NCBI GenBank assembly: GCA_900766555.1
Contig: CAAFVR010000034.1
Span: 1 to 19,013 of the forward strand
Length of the DNA: 19,013 nucleotides
Reading direction: 5' to 3'
DNA from: Helicobacteraceae bacterium
GTDB taxonomy: Bacteria; Campylobacterota; Campylobacteria; Campylobacterales; Helicobacteraceae
Of the stretch, positions 7,217 to 14,644 are shown one piece after another. How positions within the stretch are numbered: the first letter of the stretch is position 1; each line of letters begins with the position of its first letter. The notes under the pieces are model-generated. The model made no database searches and was not told the DNA's origin. It was given only the letters and a program-made list of their open reading frames with translations. The position numbers and the translations under genes were made by a program.

Positions 7217-7612
7217 TTACCAGATACTACAAAGCGCTTCGCCGCCGACATTTGCCGCATGCGCTTCTTCGTTACTTATTACACCTTTGTTGGTGCTAAC
7301 TACGATAATTCCATAGCCATTTTTAAATCTCTTTAATTCGCTAGCACTTTTATAAACTCGCCTTCCGCCCTTACTTATGCGTTTAATCTCATTTATAAAA
7401 GATTTACCACTTTCATCATAATTTAATTGAACGGATATGCTTTGTTTGCCATCTTTCTCATCAACATAAAAATCTTTGATGAAATTGCGCTTTTTAAATA
7501 CTTCCAAAATTGATATCACTATTTTGGCATAGCATAGATTTGTTGTATTTAAACGACGCATGGACGCATTTCTAATTCGCGTTAGAGAATCTGCAATAAT
7601 ATCATTTACCAT
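7217..7612 (-). CDS. rpsH: 30S ribosomal protein S8
   Basis: S8 (131 residues) is a primary 16S rRNA binder and, in E. coli, the translational repressor of the spc operon. MVNDIIADSLTRIRNA starts the protein. The C-terminal half carries GGRRVYKSASELKRFKNGYGIIVVSTNKGV and ends GGEALCSIW, all family marks. AAGGA precedes the ATG at 7612 by 5 nt. It lies 8 bp after rpsN. No S8 target structure could be identified by eye near rplN-rplX-rplE. Confidence 0.97.
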   Translation of the reverse strand: MVNDIIADSLTRIRNASMRRLNTTNLCYAKIVISILEVFKKRNFIKDFYVDEKDGKQSISVQLNYDESGKSFINEIKRISKGGRRVYKSASELKRFKNGYGIIVVSTNKGVISNEEAHAANVGGEALCSIW

Positions 7613-7620
7613 TTTTATCC

Positions 7621-7806
7621 TTACCAGCTAGCTTTTCGGAATCCAGGTATTAATCCGTCGTTCCCCATTGATCGTAAGCAAACGCGACAAATTCCAAAAT
7701 CTCGATATACAGAATGAGGTCTACCGCAAACTTTGCATCTGCGATAAGATCTAGAGCTGAATTTCGCTTTGCGTTTTGCCTTTGCGATCATTGATTTTTT
7801 TGCCAT
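7621..7806 (-). CDS. rpsN: 30S ribosomal protein S14, zinc-binding type
   Basis: Short S14 (61 residues) of the head of the small subunit. Two CxxC pairs, C24/C27 and C40/C43, form the zinc ribbon that distinguishes this type from the roughly 100-residue zinc-free form. The ending GLIPGFRKASW is diagnostic. The ATG at 7806 abuts the rplE stop (TAAATG), and its ribosome binding site AAGGAAG lies inside the end of rplE, so the two are probably translationally coupled. Confidence 0.97.
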   Translation of the reverse strand: MAKKSMIAKAKRKAKFSSRSYRRCKVCGRPHSVYRDFGICRVCLRSMGNDGLIPGFRKASW

Positions 7807-8352
7807 TTATCTTCCTTTTGAAAAGGGCATACCAAGTAGTTCTAATAGGTGATATGCCTGTTTATCGTCATTTGTAGATGTAACTATTGAAATATTCATG
7901 CCATGTGTAACCATAATGTCGTCATATACAACTTCTGGGAAAATGAGTTGCTCATTTACGCCAAAGCTATAATTACCCATGCCATCAAAACCATTTCTTG
8001 ATACGCCGCGAAAGTCCCTAACTCTAGGTAGCGATATAACAATTAATTTTTCTAAAAAGTTATACATTCTGTTGCCTCGTAATGTGACTTTAACGCCCAT
8101 TGGCATGCCAACTCGAGTTTTAAATGTATTTATCGCTTTTTTAGCATGCGTTATCACAGCCTTTTGTCCAGCAATTAGCGAGATCGTATCTGCGATATTT
8201 TGGATTATTTTTGTATCTTTTACATAATCTCCAGCGCCAACACTTATAACTATTTTTTCAAGACGCGGAACGAGCATGGCATTTTTGATATCTAGATCTG
8301 ATATTAGCTTTGGTTTTATCTCTTCTTTATATTTTCTCTTTAGATCAAACAT
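7807..8352 (-). CDS. rplE: 50S ribosomal protein L5
   Basis: L5 (181 residues from the chosen start) binds 5S rRNA and contacts the P-site tRNA through bridge B1b. MFDLKRKYKEEIKPKL is the expected N-terminus, and LVPRLEKIVISVGAGD, AKKAINTFKTRVGMPMG and LPRVRDFRGVSRNGFDGMGN identify the family. I place the start at the ATG at 8352: GGAAGAG lies about 9 nt upstream, whereas the in-frame ATG at 8379 has no ribosome binding site and would add nine non-family residues. The start overlaps the rplX stop by 8 nt (ATGTTTGA). Confidence 0.93.
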   Translation of the reverse strand: MFDLKRKYKEEIKPKLISDLDIKNAMLVPRLEKIVISVGAGDYVKDTKIIQNIADTISLIAGQKAVITHAKKAINTFKTRVGMPMGVKVTLRGNRMYNFLEKLIVISLPRVRDFRGVSRNGFDGMGNYSFGVNEQLIFPEVVYDDIMVTHGMNISIVTSTNDDKQAYHLLELLGMPFSKGR

Positions 8353-8584
8353 TTTCTGACTCTTCCATTTTTTTGACATTTGATATGTGGATTGGCATTT
8401 CTTTTTTTACAAAGCCACCAGCTTTATTTTCTTCTGTTGGCTTTACGGCCTTTGTCACTACGCGCACGCCTTCTACTACAACTTTTGATTCTTTAGGTAG
8501 AACTTGCAGAACTTTTGCAACTTTTCCTTTGTCGCCGCCAGCGATTACTTTTATCATATCGCCTTTTTTAATCTTACACTTCAT
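8345..8584 (-). CDS. rplX: 50S ribosomal protein L24
   Basis: L24 (79 residues) is one of the assembly-initiating proteins of the large subunit, near the tunnel exit. It has the KOW motif near the start (IKKGDMIKVIAGGDKGKVAKVLQVLP, about 5-30). The length is at the short end, normal for this phylum. AAAGG lies before the ATG at 8584, 9 bp after rplN. Its last codons overlap the start of rplE. Confidence 0.96.
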   Translation of the reverse strand: MKCKIKKGDMIKVIAGGDKGKVAKVLQVLPKESKVVVEGVRVVTKAVKPTEENKAGGFVKKEMPIHISNVKKMEESENV

Positions 8585-8593
8585 TTTATGCCT

Positions 8594-8962
8594 TTATAAA
8601 ACTTCTGGGGCTAGAGATACAATTTTCATAAAATTCGCATAGCGAACTTCACGACTAACCGGCCCAAAAATGCGCGTACCAATTGGCTCTTTTTTAGCGT
8701 CCAAAATAACAACAGCATTGTCATCAAATCTAACAAGAGATCCGTTCTGACGTTGGATTTCTTTTTTTGTGCGCACGATAACGGCTTTTACAACTTGGCC
8801 TTTTTTGACCTTGCCATTTGGTATAGCCTTTTTAACGCTTACAACTATTACATCGCCAACGCTTGCGTATGTGCGATGACTGCCACCTAGCACTTTTATG
8901 CACATAACTTCTTTGGCGCCACTATTATCAGCTACATTCAATCTTGTAAAACTCTGTATCAT
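8594..8962 (-). CDS. rplN: 50S ribosomal protein L14
   Basis: L14 (122 residues) lies at the subunit interface next to L19. MIQSFTRLNVADNSGAKEVMC and VLGGSHRTYASVGDVI are hallmarks, and the ending FMKIVSLAPEVL is complete. The length and many residues resemble Helicobacter/Campylobacter L14. The ATG at 8962 shares its A with the rpsQ stop (TGATG). A GTG one codon upstream is possible, but it would add a residue that the family lacks. Confidence 0.96.
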   Translation of the reverse strand: MIQSFTRLNVADNSGAKEVMCIKVLGGSHRTYASVGDVIVVSVKKAIPNGKVKKGQVVKAVIVRTKKEIQRQNGSLVRFDDNAVVILDAKKEPIGTRIFGPVSREVRYANFMKIVSLAPEVL

Positions 8963-9231
8963 CACACACCTACACTTAAAATTTCTTTTAGGACGAATGC
9001 TTTATTTTTTGAGATTTTTTTGCATTCTAGCGCTGAGACAACATCTCCAACTTTGATTGAATTTGCTTCATCATGAATCGCATATTTTTTAAATCTTTTA
9101 ACGATTTTGCGATATTTTGGATGCACCACTTTGCGAACAACCAATATACCAAAGCTTTTGTCGCCAATCTTGCTTATAACCTCGCCTTGGATTATCCTTT
9201 TATGACCTGATTGATTTGATTGATTGCTCAT
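8962..9231 (-). CDS. rpsQ: 30S ribosomal protein S17
   Basis: S17 (89 residues) is an OB-fold primary rRNA binder of the 30S body. HKRIIQGEVISKIGDKS opens the fold, and VVHPKYRKIVKRFKKYAIHDE (about 36-56) is the family signature. A short Ser/Asn/Gln-rich N-terminal leader (MSNQSNQSG) is slightly longer than usual. No later start is compatible with the first beta strand. Its ATG at 9231 overlaps the rpmC stop as ATGA. Confidence 0.95.
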   Translation of the reverse strand: MSNQSNQSGHKRIIQGEVISKIGDKSFGILVVRKVVHPKYRKIVKRFKKYAIHDEANSIKVGDVVSALECKKISKNKAFVLKEILSVGV

Positions 9232-9443
9232 TGCTGTCCTTTATCTATCAGATCTAGGCGCTTTTTAGCTGTTATCGCAGTGCTAATGCGCGCTATATCC
9301 TTTTTAACTTGAGATATTTCACTTGTTTTTGTAAGTTGCATAGTTTTTAATTTCAACCTTAGTTCAAAAATTTCAAGCTTTTTTTGCTTTAGCTCATTTA
9401 TTAGCTCAGTCAAATTTTTATCTTTCAAATCAGTATATTTCAT
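9228..9443 (-). CDS. rpmC: 50S ribosomal protein L29
   Basis: L29 (71 residues from the chosen start) is a two-helix protein at the tunnel exit, a docking site for trigger factor and SRP. MKYTDLKDKNLTELINELKQ and LKTMQLTKTSEISQVKKDIARI match the family. Of three in-frame starts (GTG 9455, ATG 9449, ATG 9443) I choose 9443: it gives the family N-terminus and has GTGAG 7 nt upstream. It overlaps the rplP end by 14 nt. The C-terminus (RLDLIDKGQQ) is about ten residues longer than usual. Confidence 0.92.
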   Translation of the reverse strand: MKYTDLKDKNLTELINELKQKKLEIFELRLKLKTMQLTKTSEISQVKKDIARISTAITAKKRLDLIDKGQQ

Positions 9444-9861
9444 TTTCATTCTCACTGGTTACTATTTTTGTTTTAAAAGGGAGCTTGCTTTGCGCCAAAG
9501 CTAATGCTTCTTTTGCTTGCTCTAGATCTACACCCGTTATTTCATAGATAATCCTGCCGGGTTTAATATTCATAACCCAACGATCAAGACCGCCCTTACC
9601 TTTACCCATACGAGTTGCAAGAGGCTTTGCTGTTAGTGGTTTATCTGGGAAAACACGGATCCAAACCTTACCGCTTCTTTTAATATGTCTAGTTAGCGCA
9701 ACCCTAGCAGATTCAATTTGTCTTGAATCAATGCGGCCATGCTCAAGTGCTTTGATACCAATCTCGCCATTTGCAAGGAAAGATCCGCGCATAGATTTTC
9801 CGCGATTTCTCCCCTTCATAACCTTCATATTTTTATATTTTGTTTTCTTAGGTATTAGCAT
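9430..9861 (-). CDS. rplP: 50S ribosomal protein L16
   Basis: L16 (143 residues) helps organise the A-site region and tRNA accommodation. MLIPKKTKYKNMKVMKGRNRG begins it. RIDSRQIESARVALTRHIKR, KVWIRVFPDKPLTAKP and TRMGKGKGGLDRWV are strong signatures. The region after the first motif is a little rearranged relative to relatives, but the frame is continuous. The ATG at 9861 shares a base with the rpsC stop (TAATG), indicating coupling. Confidence 0.97.
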   Translation of the reverse strand: MLIPKKTKYKNMKVMKGRNRGKSMRGSFLANGEIGIKALEHGRIDSRQIESARVALTRHIKRSGKVWIRVFPDKPLTAKPLATRMGKGKGGLDRWVMNIKPGRIIYEITGVDLEQAKEALALAQSKLPFKTKIVTSENENEIY

Positions 9862-10532
9862 TATTGATCCTCATTTTTGGCTTCATCTTTGCGATCATTG
9901 CCTTTTTGCAGCACTTCACCTTTAAAAACCCATACTTTAACGCCTATGATCCCATATGTTGTCATAGCTTCTGCAAATCCGTATTCTATCTTTGCTCTTA
10001 GTGTATGGAGTGGGACGCGACCTTCCATATACCATTCTGTTCTTGCCATTTCTGCACCAGCTAAACGTCCGGATACTTTAACTTTGATGCCTTTTGCGCC
10101 AGATTTTAAGGCATTTTGCATTACTTTTTTCATAGCGCGTCTGAAGGCTACGCGTTTTTCAAGCTGAGTTGCTACATTTTCTGCGCAAAGTTGAGCATTT
10201 GATTGCGGTCGCTTAACTTCTTTAACATTGATTGAAATATCTTTATTGATTAATTTTTTGAGAGAATTTTTAATTTTTTCAATGTCAGCGCCTTTTTTAC
10301 CAATTATTAATCCTGGACGCGCTGCCACAACAGTTGTGCGAACTTTTTTTGCTGCTCGCTCAATAATAATCTCGCTAACTCCAGCATAATAAAGCTCTTT
10401 TTTTAGAAATTTACGGATCTTATAATCTTCAACAATGTGTTGTGGGGCAACTCGCATATTTGGAAACCAACGAGATAGCCAATTATGATTTATGCCAAGT
10501 CGCAATCCGATAGGATTAACTTTTTGTCCCAT
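9861..10532 (-). CDS. rpsC: 30S ribosomal protein S3
   Basis: S3 (223 residues) forms the mRNA entry site and contributes to the ribosomal helicase activity with S4 and S5. MGQKVNPIGLRLGI starts it. The type II KH domain holds the GLIIGKKG loop at 74-81. The C-terminal domain contains GRLAGAEMARTEWYMEGRVPLHTLRAKIEYG in full. The tail ends in Lys/Glu/Asp-rich residues. The ATG at 10532 overlaps the rplV stop by one base (TAATG). Confidence 0.98.
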   Translation of the reverse strand: MGQKVNPIGLRLGINHNWLSRWFPNMRVAPQHIVEDYKIRKFLKKELYYAGVSEIIIERAAKKVRTTVVAARPGLIIGKKGADIEKIKNSLKKLINKDISINVKEVKRPQSNAQLCAENVATQLEKRVAFRRAMKKVMQNALKSGAKGIKVKVSGRLAGAEMARTEWYMEGRVPLHTLRAKIEYGFAEAMTTYGIIGVKVWVFKGEVLQKGNDRKDEAKNEDQ

Positions 10533-10894
10533 TATTTACCTTCTTTAGCTTGATTTTTTTTAACATTATTTTGCTTATTTTGCGGTGCAACTTCTATAAA
10601 AATATGCGAAGTTGGCTTGCGTATCGCAGTGGATCTAGCGCGAGCACGAGCCATAAAACGCCTAAGCACTGGCCCTCTGTCTACACGAGCGGATTTAACT
10701 ATAACTTCTTGCGGATCAAAGCTTCCATTTGCAATAGCAGATGCTAGAACGCGACCTATGATTCTAGATGCTTTATTTGGGCTGAATTCAAGGCTCGCTA
10801 ATGCAACTTCAGCGCTCATACCTTGAATTTCACGCGCTACTAATCTAGCCTTTGTTGGAGATAGGCGTATATATTTTAAAATAGCTTTACTCAT
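10532..10894 (-). CDS. rplV: 50S ribosomal protein L22
   Basis: L22 (120 residues) lines the peptide exit tunnel; its beta-hairpin loop is a known macrolide-resistance site. MSKAILKYIRLSPTKARLVAREIQG and VDRGPVLRRFMARARARSTAIRKPTSHIFIEV are typical. A Lys/Asn/Gln-rich tail of about 13 residues (NKQNNVKKNQAKEGK) extends the core. The hairpin appears intact, with no sign of a resistance-type deletion. The stop overlaps the rpsC start. Confidence 0.97.
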   Translation of the reverse strand: MSKAILKYIRLSPTKARLVAREIQGMSAEVALASLEFSPNKASRIIGRVLASAIANGSFDPQEVIVKSARVDRGPVLRRFMARARARSTAIRKPTSHIFIEVAPQNKQNNVKKNQAKEGK

Positions 10895-10900
10895 TTAACC

Positions 10901-11182
10901 CTACTTACCAATCTTTTTTTGTACAGAACCTTTATGGCCTTTAAACGTTCTTGTAGGAGCGAATTCTCCCAATTTGTAGCCCACATGATTTTCTGTGATA
11001 TAAACTGGCACAAAAATCCTGCCATTATGAACATTAAAGGTAAGTCCAATCATATCTGGCAAAATAGTACTTCTGCGAGACCAAGTTTTGATAGGTTTAT
11101 TGTCTTTTGTCTCTTTGGCTTTTAGCGTTTTTTTCATTAGATAATCATCTACAAAAGGTCCTTTTTTAATTGAACGAGCCAT
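10901..11182 (-). CDS. rpsS: 30S ribosomal protein S19
   Basis: S19 (93 residues) forms a pair with S13 in the head of the small subunit. MARSIKKGPFVDDYL and IKTWSRRSTILPDMIGLTF are diagnostic, and the C-terminal NHVGYKLGEFAPTRTFKGH is complete. The length is standard. It lies 9 bp after rplB and 6 bp before rplV, in the classic S10 operon order. Confidence 0.98.
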   Translation of the reverse strand: MARSIKKGPFVDDYLMKKTLKAKETKDNKPIKTWSRRSTILPDMIGLTFNVHNGRIFVPVYITENHVGYKLGEFAPTRTFKGHKGSVQKKIGK

Positions 11183-11191
11183 GCTTTACCT

Positions 11192-12019
11192 TTATTTTTT
11201 CTTTCTTGAGATTATTAGCTTATCGCTATGCTTCTTTTTCCTAGTTTTAAAGCCCTTAGCTGGAGTGCCCCAAGGTGATACTGGATGTCCGCTAGAGCCG
11301 GTCTTACCTTCACCACCACCATGCGGGTGATCTACTGGGTTCATGGCAGCACCTCTAGTTTGCGGCCTGATGCCTCGATGGCGATTTCTACCTGCTTTAC
11401 CGATGCTGATATTGAAAAAATCTTCATTACCAACAACGCCAATTGTGGCCATGCATTCGCCTAGGATGTAGCGCATTTCGCCGCTTGGCATTTTGATAAT
11501 TATATATTTACCCTCGCGACCCATAATTTGCGCACTTGCTCCAGCGGATCTAGCGAGAGCTCCGCCAGCGCCTGGATGCATTTCAATATTATGAACGATC
11601 GTACCAATTGGGATGCTTTTTAATCGCATAGAATAGCCAACTCTAATATCAAGGCCACTTTCAGCCGCCAATATTGAGTCGCCAACTTTTAGGCCACTTG
11701 GGTGAATTATATAGCGTTTATCACCATCTGGATAATTCACAAGAGCTATGCGACAATTGCGATATGGGTCATATTCGATGGCTGAAACTTTACCTTCGAT
11801 ATTAAATTTATTGCGTTTAAAATCAATGATCCGATATAGCTTTTTCGCGCCACCTTCTTTGTGGCGAGATGTGATGCGACCATTATTATTGCGACCAGAA
11901 GTTACAGGAAGTTTTATTAGCAGCTTGCGAACGCTGGCTTTTTGCGTAATGTCATCTGAGCTTAGATTACTCATAAAACGCCTAGATGGCGTATATGGTT
12001 TATAAGTCTTTATAGCCAT
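11192..12019 (-). CDS. rplB: 50S ribosomal protein L2
   Basis: L2 (275 residues) is needed for subunit association and peptidyl transferase function. MAIKTYKPYTPSRRFM begins it. The OB-fold and SH3-like domains carry RHKEGGAKKLYRIIDFKR and GAGGALARSAGASAQIMG. The VDHPHGGGEGK motif, with the functionally important histidine, is present. It ends in the usual basic tail (KLIISRKKK). The codons for ARSAG overlap an AGATCCG repeat copy (11545-11551). Confidence 0.98.
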   Translation of the reverse strand: MAIKTYKPYTPSRRFMSNLSSDDITQKASVRKLLIKLPVTSGRNNNGRITSRHKEGGAKKLYRIIDFKRNKFNIEGKVSAIEYDPYRNCRIALVNYPDGDKRYIIHPSGLKVGDSILAAESGLDIRVGYSMRLKSIPIGTIVHNIEMHPGAGGALARSAGASAQIMGREGKYIIIKMPSGEMRYILGECMATIGVVGNEDFFNISIGKAGRNRHRGIRPQTRGAAMNPVDHPHGGGEGKTGSSGHPVSPWGTPAKGFKTRKKKHSDKLIISRKKK

Positions 12020-12028
12020 GTTTATCCT

Positions 12029-12310
12029 TTAAGCCGAGAGCGACGCAATTTTGGCGCCTTCAGGGACTTTTACATAGAATTTCTTAAAGTCTGCGCGTTT
12101 GCCGAGTCTATTTTTGAAACGCTTTACTTTGCCTTGCTGATTTAGAGAATTTATACTTAGTGGTTTTACGCCAAAATATGTTTTAAAAATAGCTTTTAAT
12201 GTATTTTTATCGACTCGTTTTGATGTTTGGACTACGACTACGCCAGATTCCTGCATGGAAAGCGATTTTTCCGTATAAAGTATACTTTTAATATCTGTTA
12301 TGTCTGCCAC
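12029..12310 (-). CDS. rplW: 50S ribosomal protein L23
   Basis: L23 (93 residues) sits at the tunnel exit and docks trigger factor and the signal recognition particle. MADITDIKSILYTEKSLSMQ and the ending KFYVKVPEGAKIASLSA match epsilonproteobacterial L23 closely. The start is GTG (12308-12310), overlapping the rplD TAG stop by one base (TAGTG). The family N-terminus fixes this start, so the non-ATG codon is genuine. Confidence 0.96.
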   Translation of the reverse strand: MADITDIKSILYTEKSLSMQESGVVVVQTSKRVDKNTLKAIFKTYFGVKPLSINSLNQQGKVKRFKNRLGKRADFKKFYVKVPEGAKIASLSA

Positions 12311-12936
12311 TATACTTCCTTTTCTAGCTTTTCTAGATCTAAGATCTGATTGAATGCCTGTTTTTCCATAACAATTGCACCAAATGTTGCGGCCAAATAT
12401 GCATTTAGCTCATGTGCTTCGATGATGTAGCAATTGCGTAAATTTCTTAGAGCCAAATATGTAGGATCTGAGCATTCTGCACTCACAAAAAGTACATTTT
12501 TTTCGCCAAATTGATTAAAGAAAGCTAGGGCATCTTTTGTTTTGCCACTTTCAATATTAATTGAATCAACTAAGTAAAATTTGCCCTTTGCCGCCTTTTG
12601 ATCTAGTGCAAATTGGAGGGCTAATTTCTTTTGTTTTTTATTGATTTTTAGATTGTAATTTTTGTTATTGCTTGGGCCATGTGATACGCCGCCGCCTACA
12701 AAAACAGGAGAAGTCAAAGAACCAGCACGAGCCCTGCCGCCACCTTTTTGATTCCATGGCTTTTTGCCGCCGCCGCGCACAAGACCGCGAGTTTTAACAT
12801 TTGCATTATTGCTGCGCAAATGTGCCATATAAAATTTCACATACAAATATAGGTTATGCTCTTTAATTGTGGAAAATGACTCTGGCAATGCGAATTCGCC
12901 GCTATTTTCGCCACTTAATACTTTTACACTGTTCAT
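12310..12936 (-). CDS. rplD: 50S ribosomal protein L4
   Basis: L4 (208 residues) reaches into the exit tunnel with a long loop and, in E. coli, represses the S10 operon at transcription and translation. The tunnel-loop signature TRGLVRGGGKKPWNQKGGGRARAGS (about 49-73) is clear, followed by GGGVSHGP. The globular part is more divergent, as is common. The ATG at 12936 overlaps the rplC stop by one base (TAATG). Regulation by L4 in this lineage is not established by the sequence. Confidence 0.97.
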   Translation of the reverse strand: MNSVKVLSGENSGEFALPESFSTIKEHNLYLYVKFYMAHLRSNNANVKTRGLVRGGGKKPWNQKGGGRARAGSLTSPVFVGGGVSHGPSNNKNYNLKINKKQKKLALQFALDQKAAKGKFYLVDSINIESGKTKDALAFFNQFGEKNVLFVSAECSDPTYLALRNLRNCYIIEAHELNAYLAATFGAIVMEKQAFNQILDLEKLEKEV

Positions 12937-13526
12937 TATTTACTCTTGCTAATAATTTTGATCTTGCCAAGCGCTGCGTTATGCCCAGCTACAGAGCCTT
13001 TTAGCACCAAAATGCCGCTATCTTTATTAAAAGATACTACTTCATTTTGCACTGTTATTGCGTCATTACCATAATGTCCTGGCATTTTTTTGCCTTTTTG
13101 GACGCGACCTGGAAATTCACGATTGCCTATTGAGCCAGGTTTACGATGAAAGCGGCTACCATGCGCGGCTGGACCGCCAGCAAAATTCCAGCGTTTTATA
13201 ACGCCGCTAAAACCGCGACCTTTGCTATTGAAAGTTACTTTTAAACGCTTAGCGCTCTCTAGATCCGATGTAGGAAGATCGCCAGCTTCGCTAGCATTTG
13301 TTTCAAGCACCATAAAGCGATTAAATGTTTTATCAAGGCTGTATTTTTTCTGAATGCCCTGTATAGACTTATTTGTATATTTGCCGCGACTATAGGCTAT
13401 AAAGGCCTTTTTTCTATCTGGATAGATTTCGCAAACTTTAGCATTCAAAACGCGTAACAATGTAACGGGCGCACTTTTGGTATCTAGAGTCCTGCTCATA
13501 CCAATTTTTTCAACCAAAAATTCCAT
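12936..13526 (-). CDS. rplC: 50S ribosomal protein L3
   Basis: L3 (196 residues) initiates large-subunit assembly and reaches the peptidyl transferase centre. MEFLVEKIGMSRTLD starts it. The conserved GRGFSGVIKRWNFAGGPAAHGSRFHRKPGSIG segment (about 102-133) and GKKMPGHYGN are complete. It lies 9 bp after rpsJ. The TSDLES codons cover an AGATCCGAT repeat copy (13261-13269). Confidence 0.97.
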   Translation of the reverse strand: MEFLVEKIGMSRTLDTKSAPVTLLRVLNAKVCEIYPDRKKAFIAYSRGKYTNKSIQGIQKKYSLDKTFNRFMVLETNASEAGDLPTSDLESAKRLKVTFNSKGRGFSGVIKRWNFAGGPAAHGSRFHRKPGSIGNREFPGRVQKGKKMPGHYGNDAITVQNEVVSFNKDSGILVLKGSVAGHNAALGKIKIISKSK

Positions 13527-13535
13527 ACTTTTCCC

Positions 13536-13847
13536 TTACTTGCTCATTTGCGTTACTTCGACATCCACTTCTGGCGCCAAATCTAGCTTCATTAAGCTAT
13601 CTACAGTATCAGGCGTAGCAGACATAATGTCAATTATTCTGCTGTGAATGCGAATTTCAAATTGCTCTCTTGAGTCTTTGTTTATATGGGGAGATCGTAA
13701 CACTGTGTATCTGCGCTTGCGAGTTGGAAGCGGGATTGGCCCTTTGATTTCAGATCCGGTCCTGCGCACAGCATCAACTATTGCTACTACGGATCTATCC
13801 AATACGCGATGATCATAGGCCTTGAGCTTTAGCCTTATTTTTTCCAT
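13536..13847 (-). CDS. rpsJ: 30S ribosomal protein S10
   Basis: S10 (103 residues), also called NusE, is a head protein of the 30S subunit and pairs with NusB/NusG in antitermination and transcription-translation coupling. MEKIRLKLKAYDHRVLDRSV, GPIPLPTRKRRYTVLRSPH and DVEVTQMSK identify it. AAAGG lies 5 nt before the ATG at 13847. It is the first gene of the ribosomal run, behind the promoter at 13952-13980 and a leader of about 98 nt. Confidence 0.98.
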   Translation of the reverse strand: MEKIRLKLKAYDHRVLDRSVVAIVDAVRRTGSEIKGPIPLPTRKRRYTVLRSPHINKDSREQFEIRIHSRIIDIMSATPDTVDSLMKLDLAPEVDVEVTQMSK

Positions 13848-13945
13848 ATAAACCTTTCAGTCCATGCAAATAGCGCTACGCTCCAAAATGACCCAAAAAT
13901 GACATTTCAAAAAACTCTAGCTAGCGCTAATAAGCAAAATTTAAA
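13848..13945 (-). other. Probable untranslated leader of the S10 operon
   Basis: This stretch separates the predicted start point (near 13945) from rpsJ. It contains two copies of the self-complementary octamer TAGCGCTA (13871-13878 and 13922-13929), which could pair with each other across about 43 nt. It also holds an imperfect direct repeat, and a nine-codon open frame on the minus strand from the ATG at 13905 to the TAG at 13876-13878. An autoregulatory structure is possible, but nothing here matches a known leader family to my eye. Confidence 0.45.
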
Positions 13946-13951
13946 GGCTAG

Positions 13952-13980
13952 ATTATACACCAATAAAATACTAAAATCAA
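13952..13980 (-). promoter_or_regulatory. Main promoter of the S10-spc-alpha run
   Basis: Minus-strand TTGATT (13975-13980) and TATAAT (13952-13957) are separated by exactly 17 bp. The -10 is perfect and the -35 matches TTGACA at four of six positions. The upstream sequence is AT-rich with spaced T tracts. It faces rpsJ, with the start expected near 13945, and lies just upstream of the divergent rnhB start. Confidence 0.75.
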
Positions 13981-14006
13981 TATATTTTAGAAATTTAAGA
14001 AGCAAT

Positions 14007-14594
14007 ATGGAATTAATATGCGGCATCGATGAAGCGGGACGGGGTACGCTGTGTGGGTCTATGTTTATAAGTGGCGTGTTATGCGATGAAAATGCGGCTC
14101 TAGCGCTGCAAAATATGGGCGTTCGCGACTCAAAACTCTTGTCAAAAATAAAAAGAGCCAAATTAGCGCAATTAATAAAAAAGTGCGCGAAAGTTATATT
14201 AATAGAACAAAGCCAGGCAAAAATTGATGAATTTGGCATAAGTTTTTGCCTAAAAGATGCACTTTTGCAGATTGTTAAAAAGGCTAAAGATATTGAAAAG
14301 GATAAAAATATACGCTTTTTATTTGATGGGAATACCACTTTTGGCGCAAATGCACATGAGAATGGCATAAAAATAGAGACGATTATTAAAGGCGATAGCA
14401 AAATAATACAAATTGCAAGCGCTAGCATTATTGCAAAGCATGCAAAAGATCTAGAAATTGAGCTTTTGCATGAGCGCATCCCGCAATATGGCCTATTGCA
14501 GCATTCAGGTTATGGCACAAAAATGCATAAAAAAGCCATAGCTCAATATGGCAAAAGTGCATTTCATCGCAAAAGTTTCAATATCAAACTTTAA
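14007..14594 (+). CDS. rnhB: Ribonuclease HII
   Basis: RNase HII (195 residues) cuts RNA in RNA-DNA hybrids and starts removal of single ribonucleotides from DNA. GIDEAGRG gives catalytic D8 and E9, FDGN gives D107, and KGDSK gives D130. The substrate-binding IASASIIAK (136-144) and YGLLQHSGYGTKMHKKAI follow. I start at the ATG at 14007, with AAGAAG just upstream. An upstream in-frame ATG at 13899 would add 36 non-family residues, has no ribosome binding site and runs through the S10 promoter. It is divergent from rpsJ and lies 50 bp before dnaX. Confidence 0.93.
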   Translation: MELICGIDEAGRGTLCGSMFISGVLCDENAALALQNMGVRDSKLLSKIKRAKLAQLIKKCAKVILIEQSQAKIDEFGISFCLKDALLQIVKKAKDIEKDKNIRFLFDGNTTFGANAHENGIKIETIIKGDSKIIQIASASIIAKHAKDLEIELLHERIPQYGLLQHSGYGTKMHKKAIAQYGKSAFHRKSFNIKL

Positions 14595-14644
14595 AACTTA
14601 AGTTTAAAATTTGTAAAATTACATTATATGGAAAAAGAATTTTA

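Noticed and set aside
8353..8379. Longer rplE beginning at 8379
   Set aside because: No ribosome binding site there; GGAAGAG and the family N-terminus support the ATG at 8352.
13899..14006. 36-codon N-terminal extension of rnhB from an upstream ATG
   Set aside because: No ribosome binding site, no family resemblance, and it runs through the S10 promoter; the ATG at 14007 gives the standard RNase HII start.
13907..14479. 190-codon open frame opposite rnhB
   Set aside because: It lies antisense to a clear RNase HII gene, has no family resemblance and only mirrors the codon use of rnhB.
14593..14606. AAACTTAAGTTT palindrome between rnhB and dnaX as a terminator or operator
   Set aside because: It is almost pure A/T with no GC stem or T tract; such palindromes are expected by chance in AT-rich gaps.
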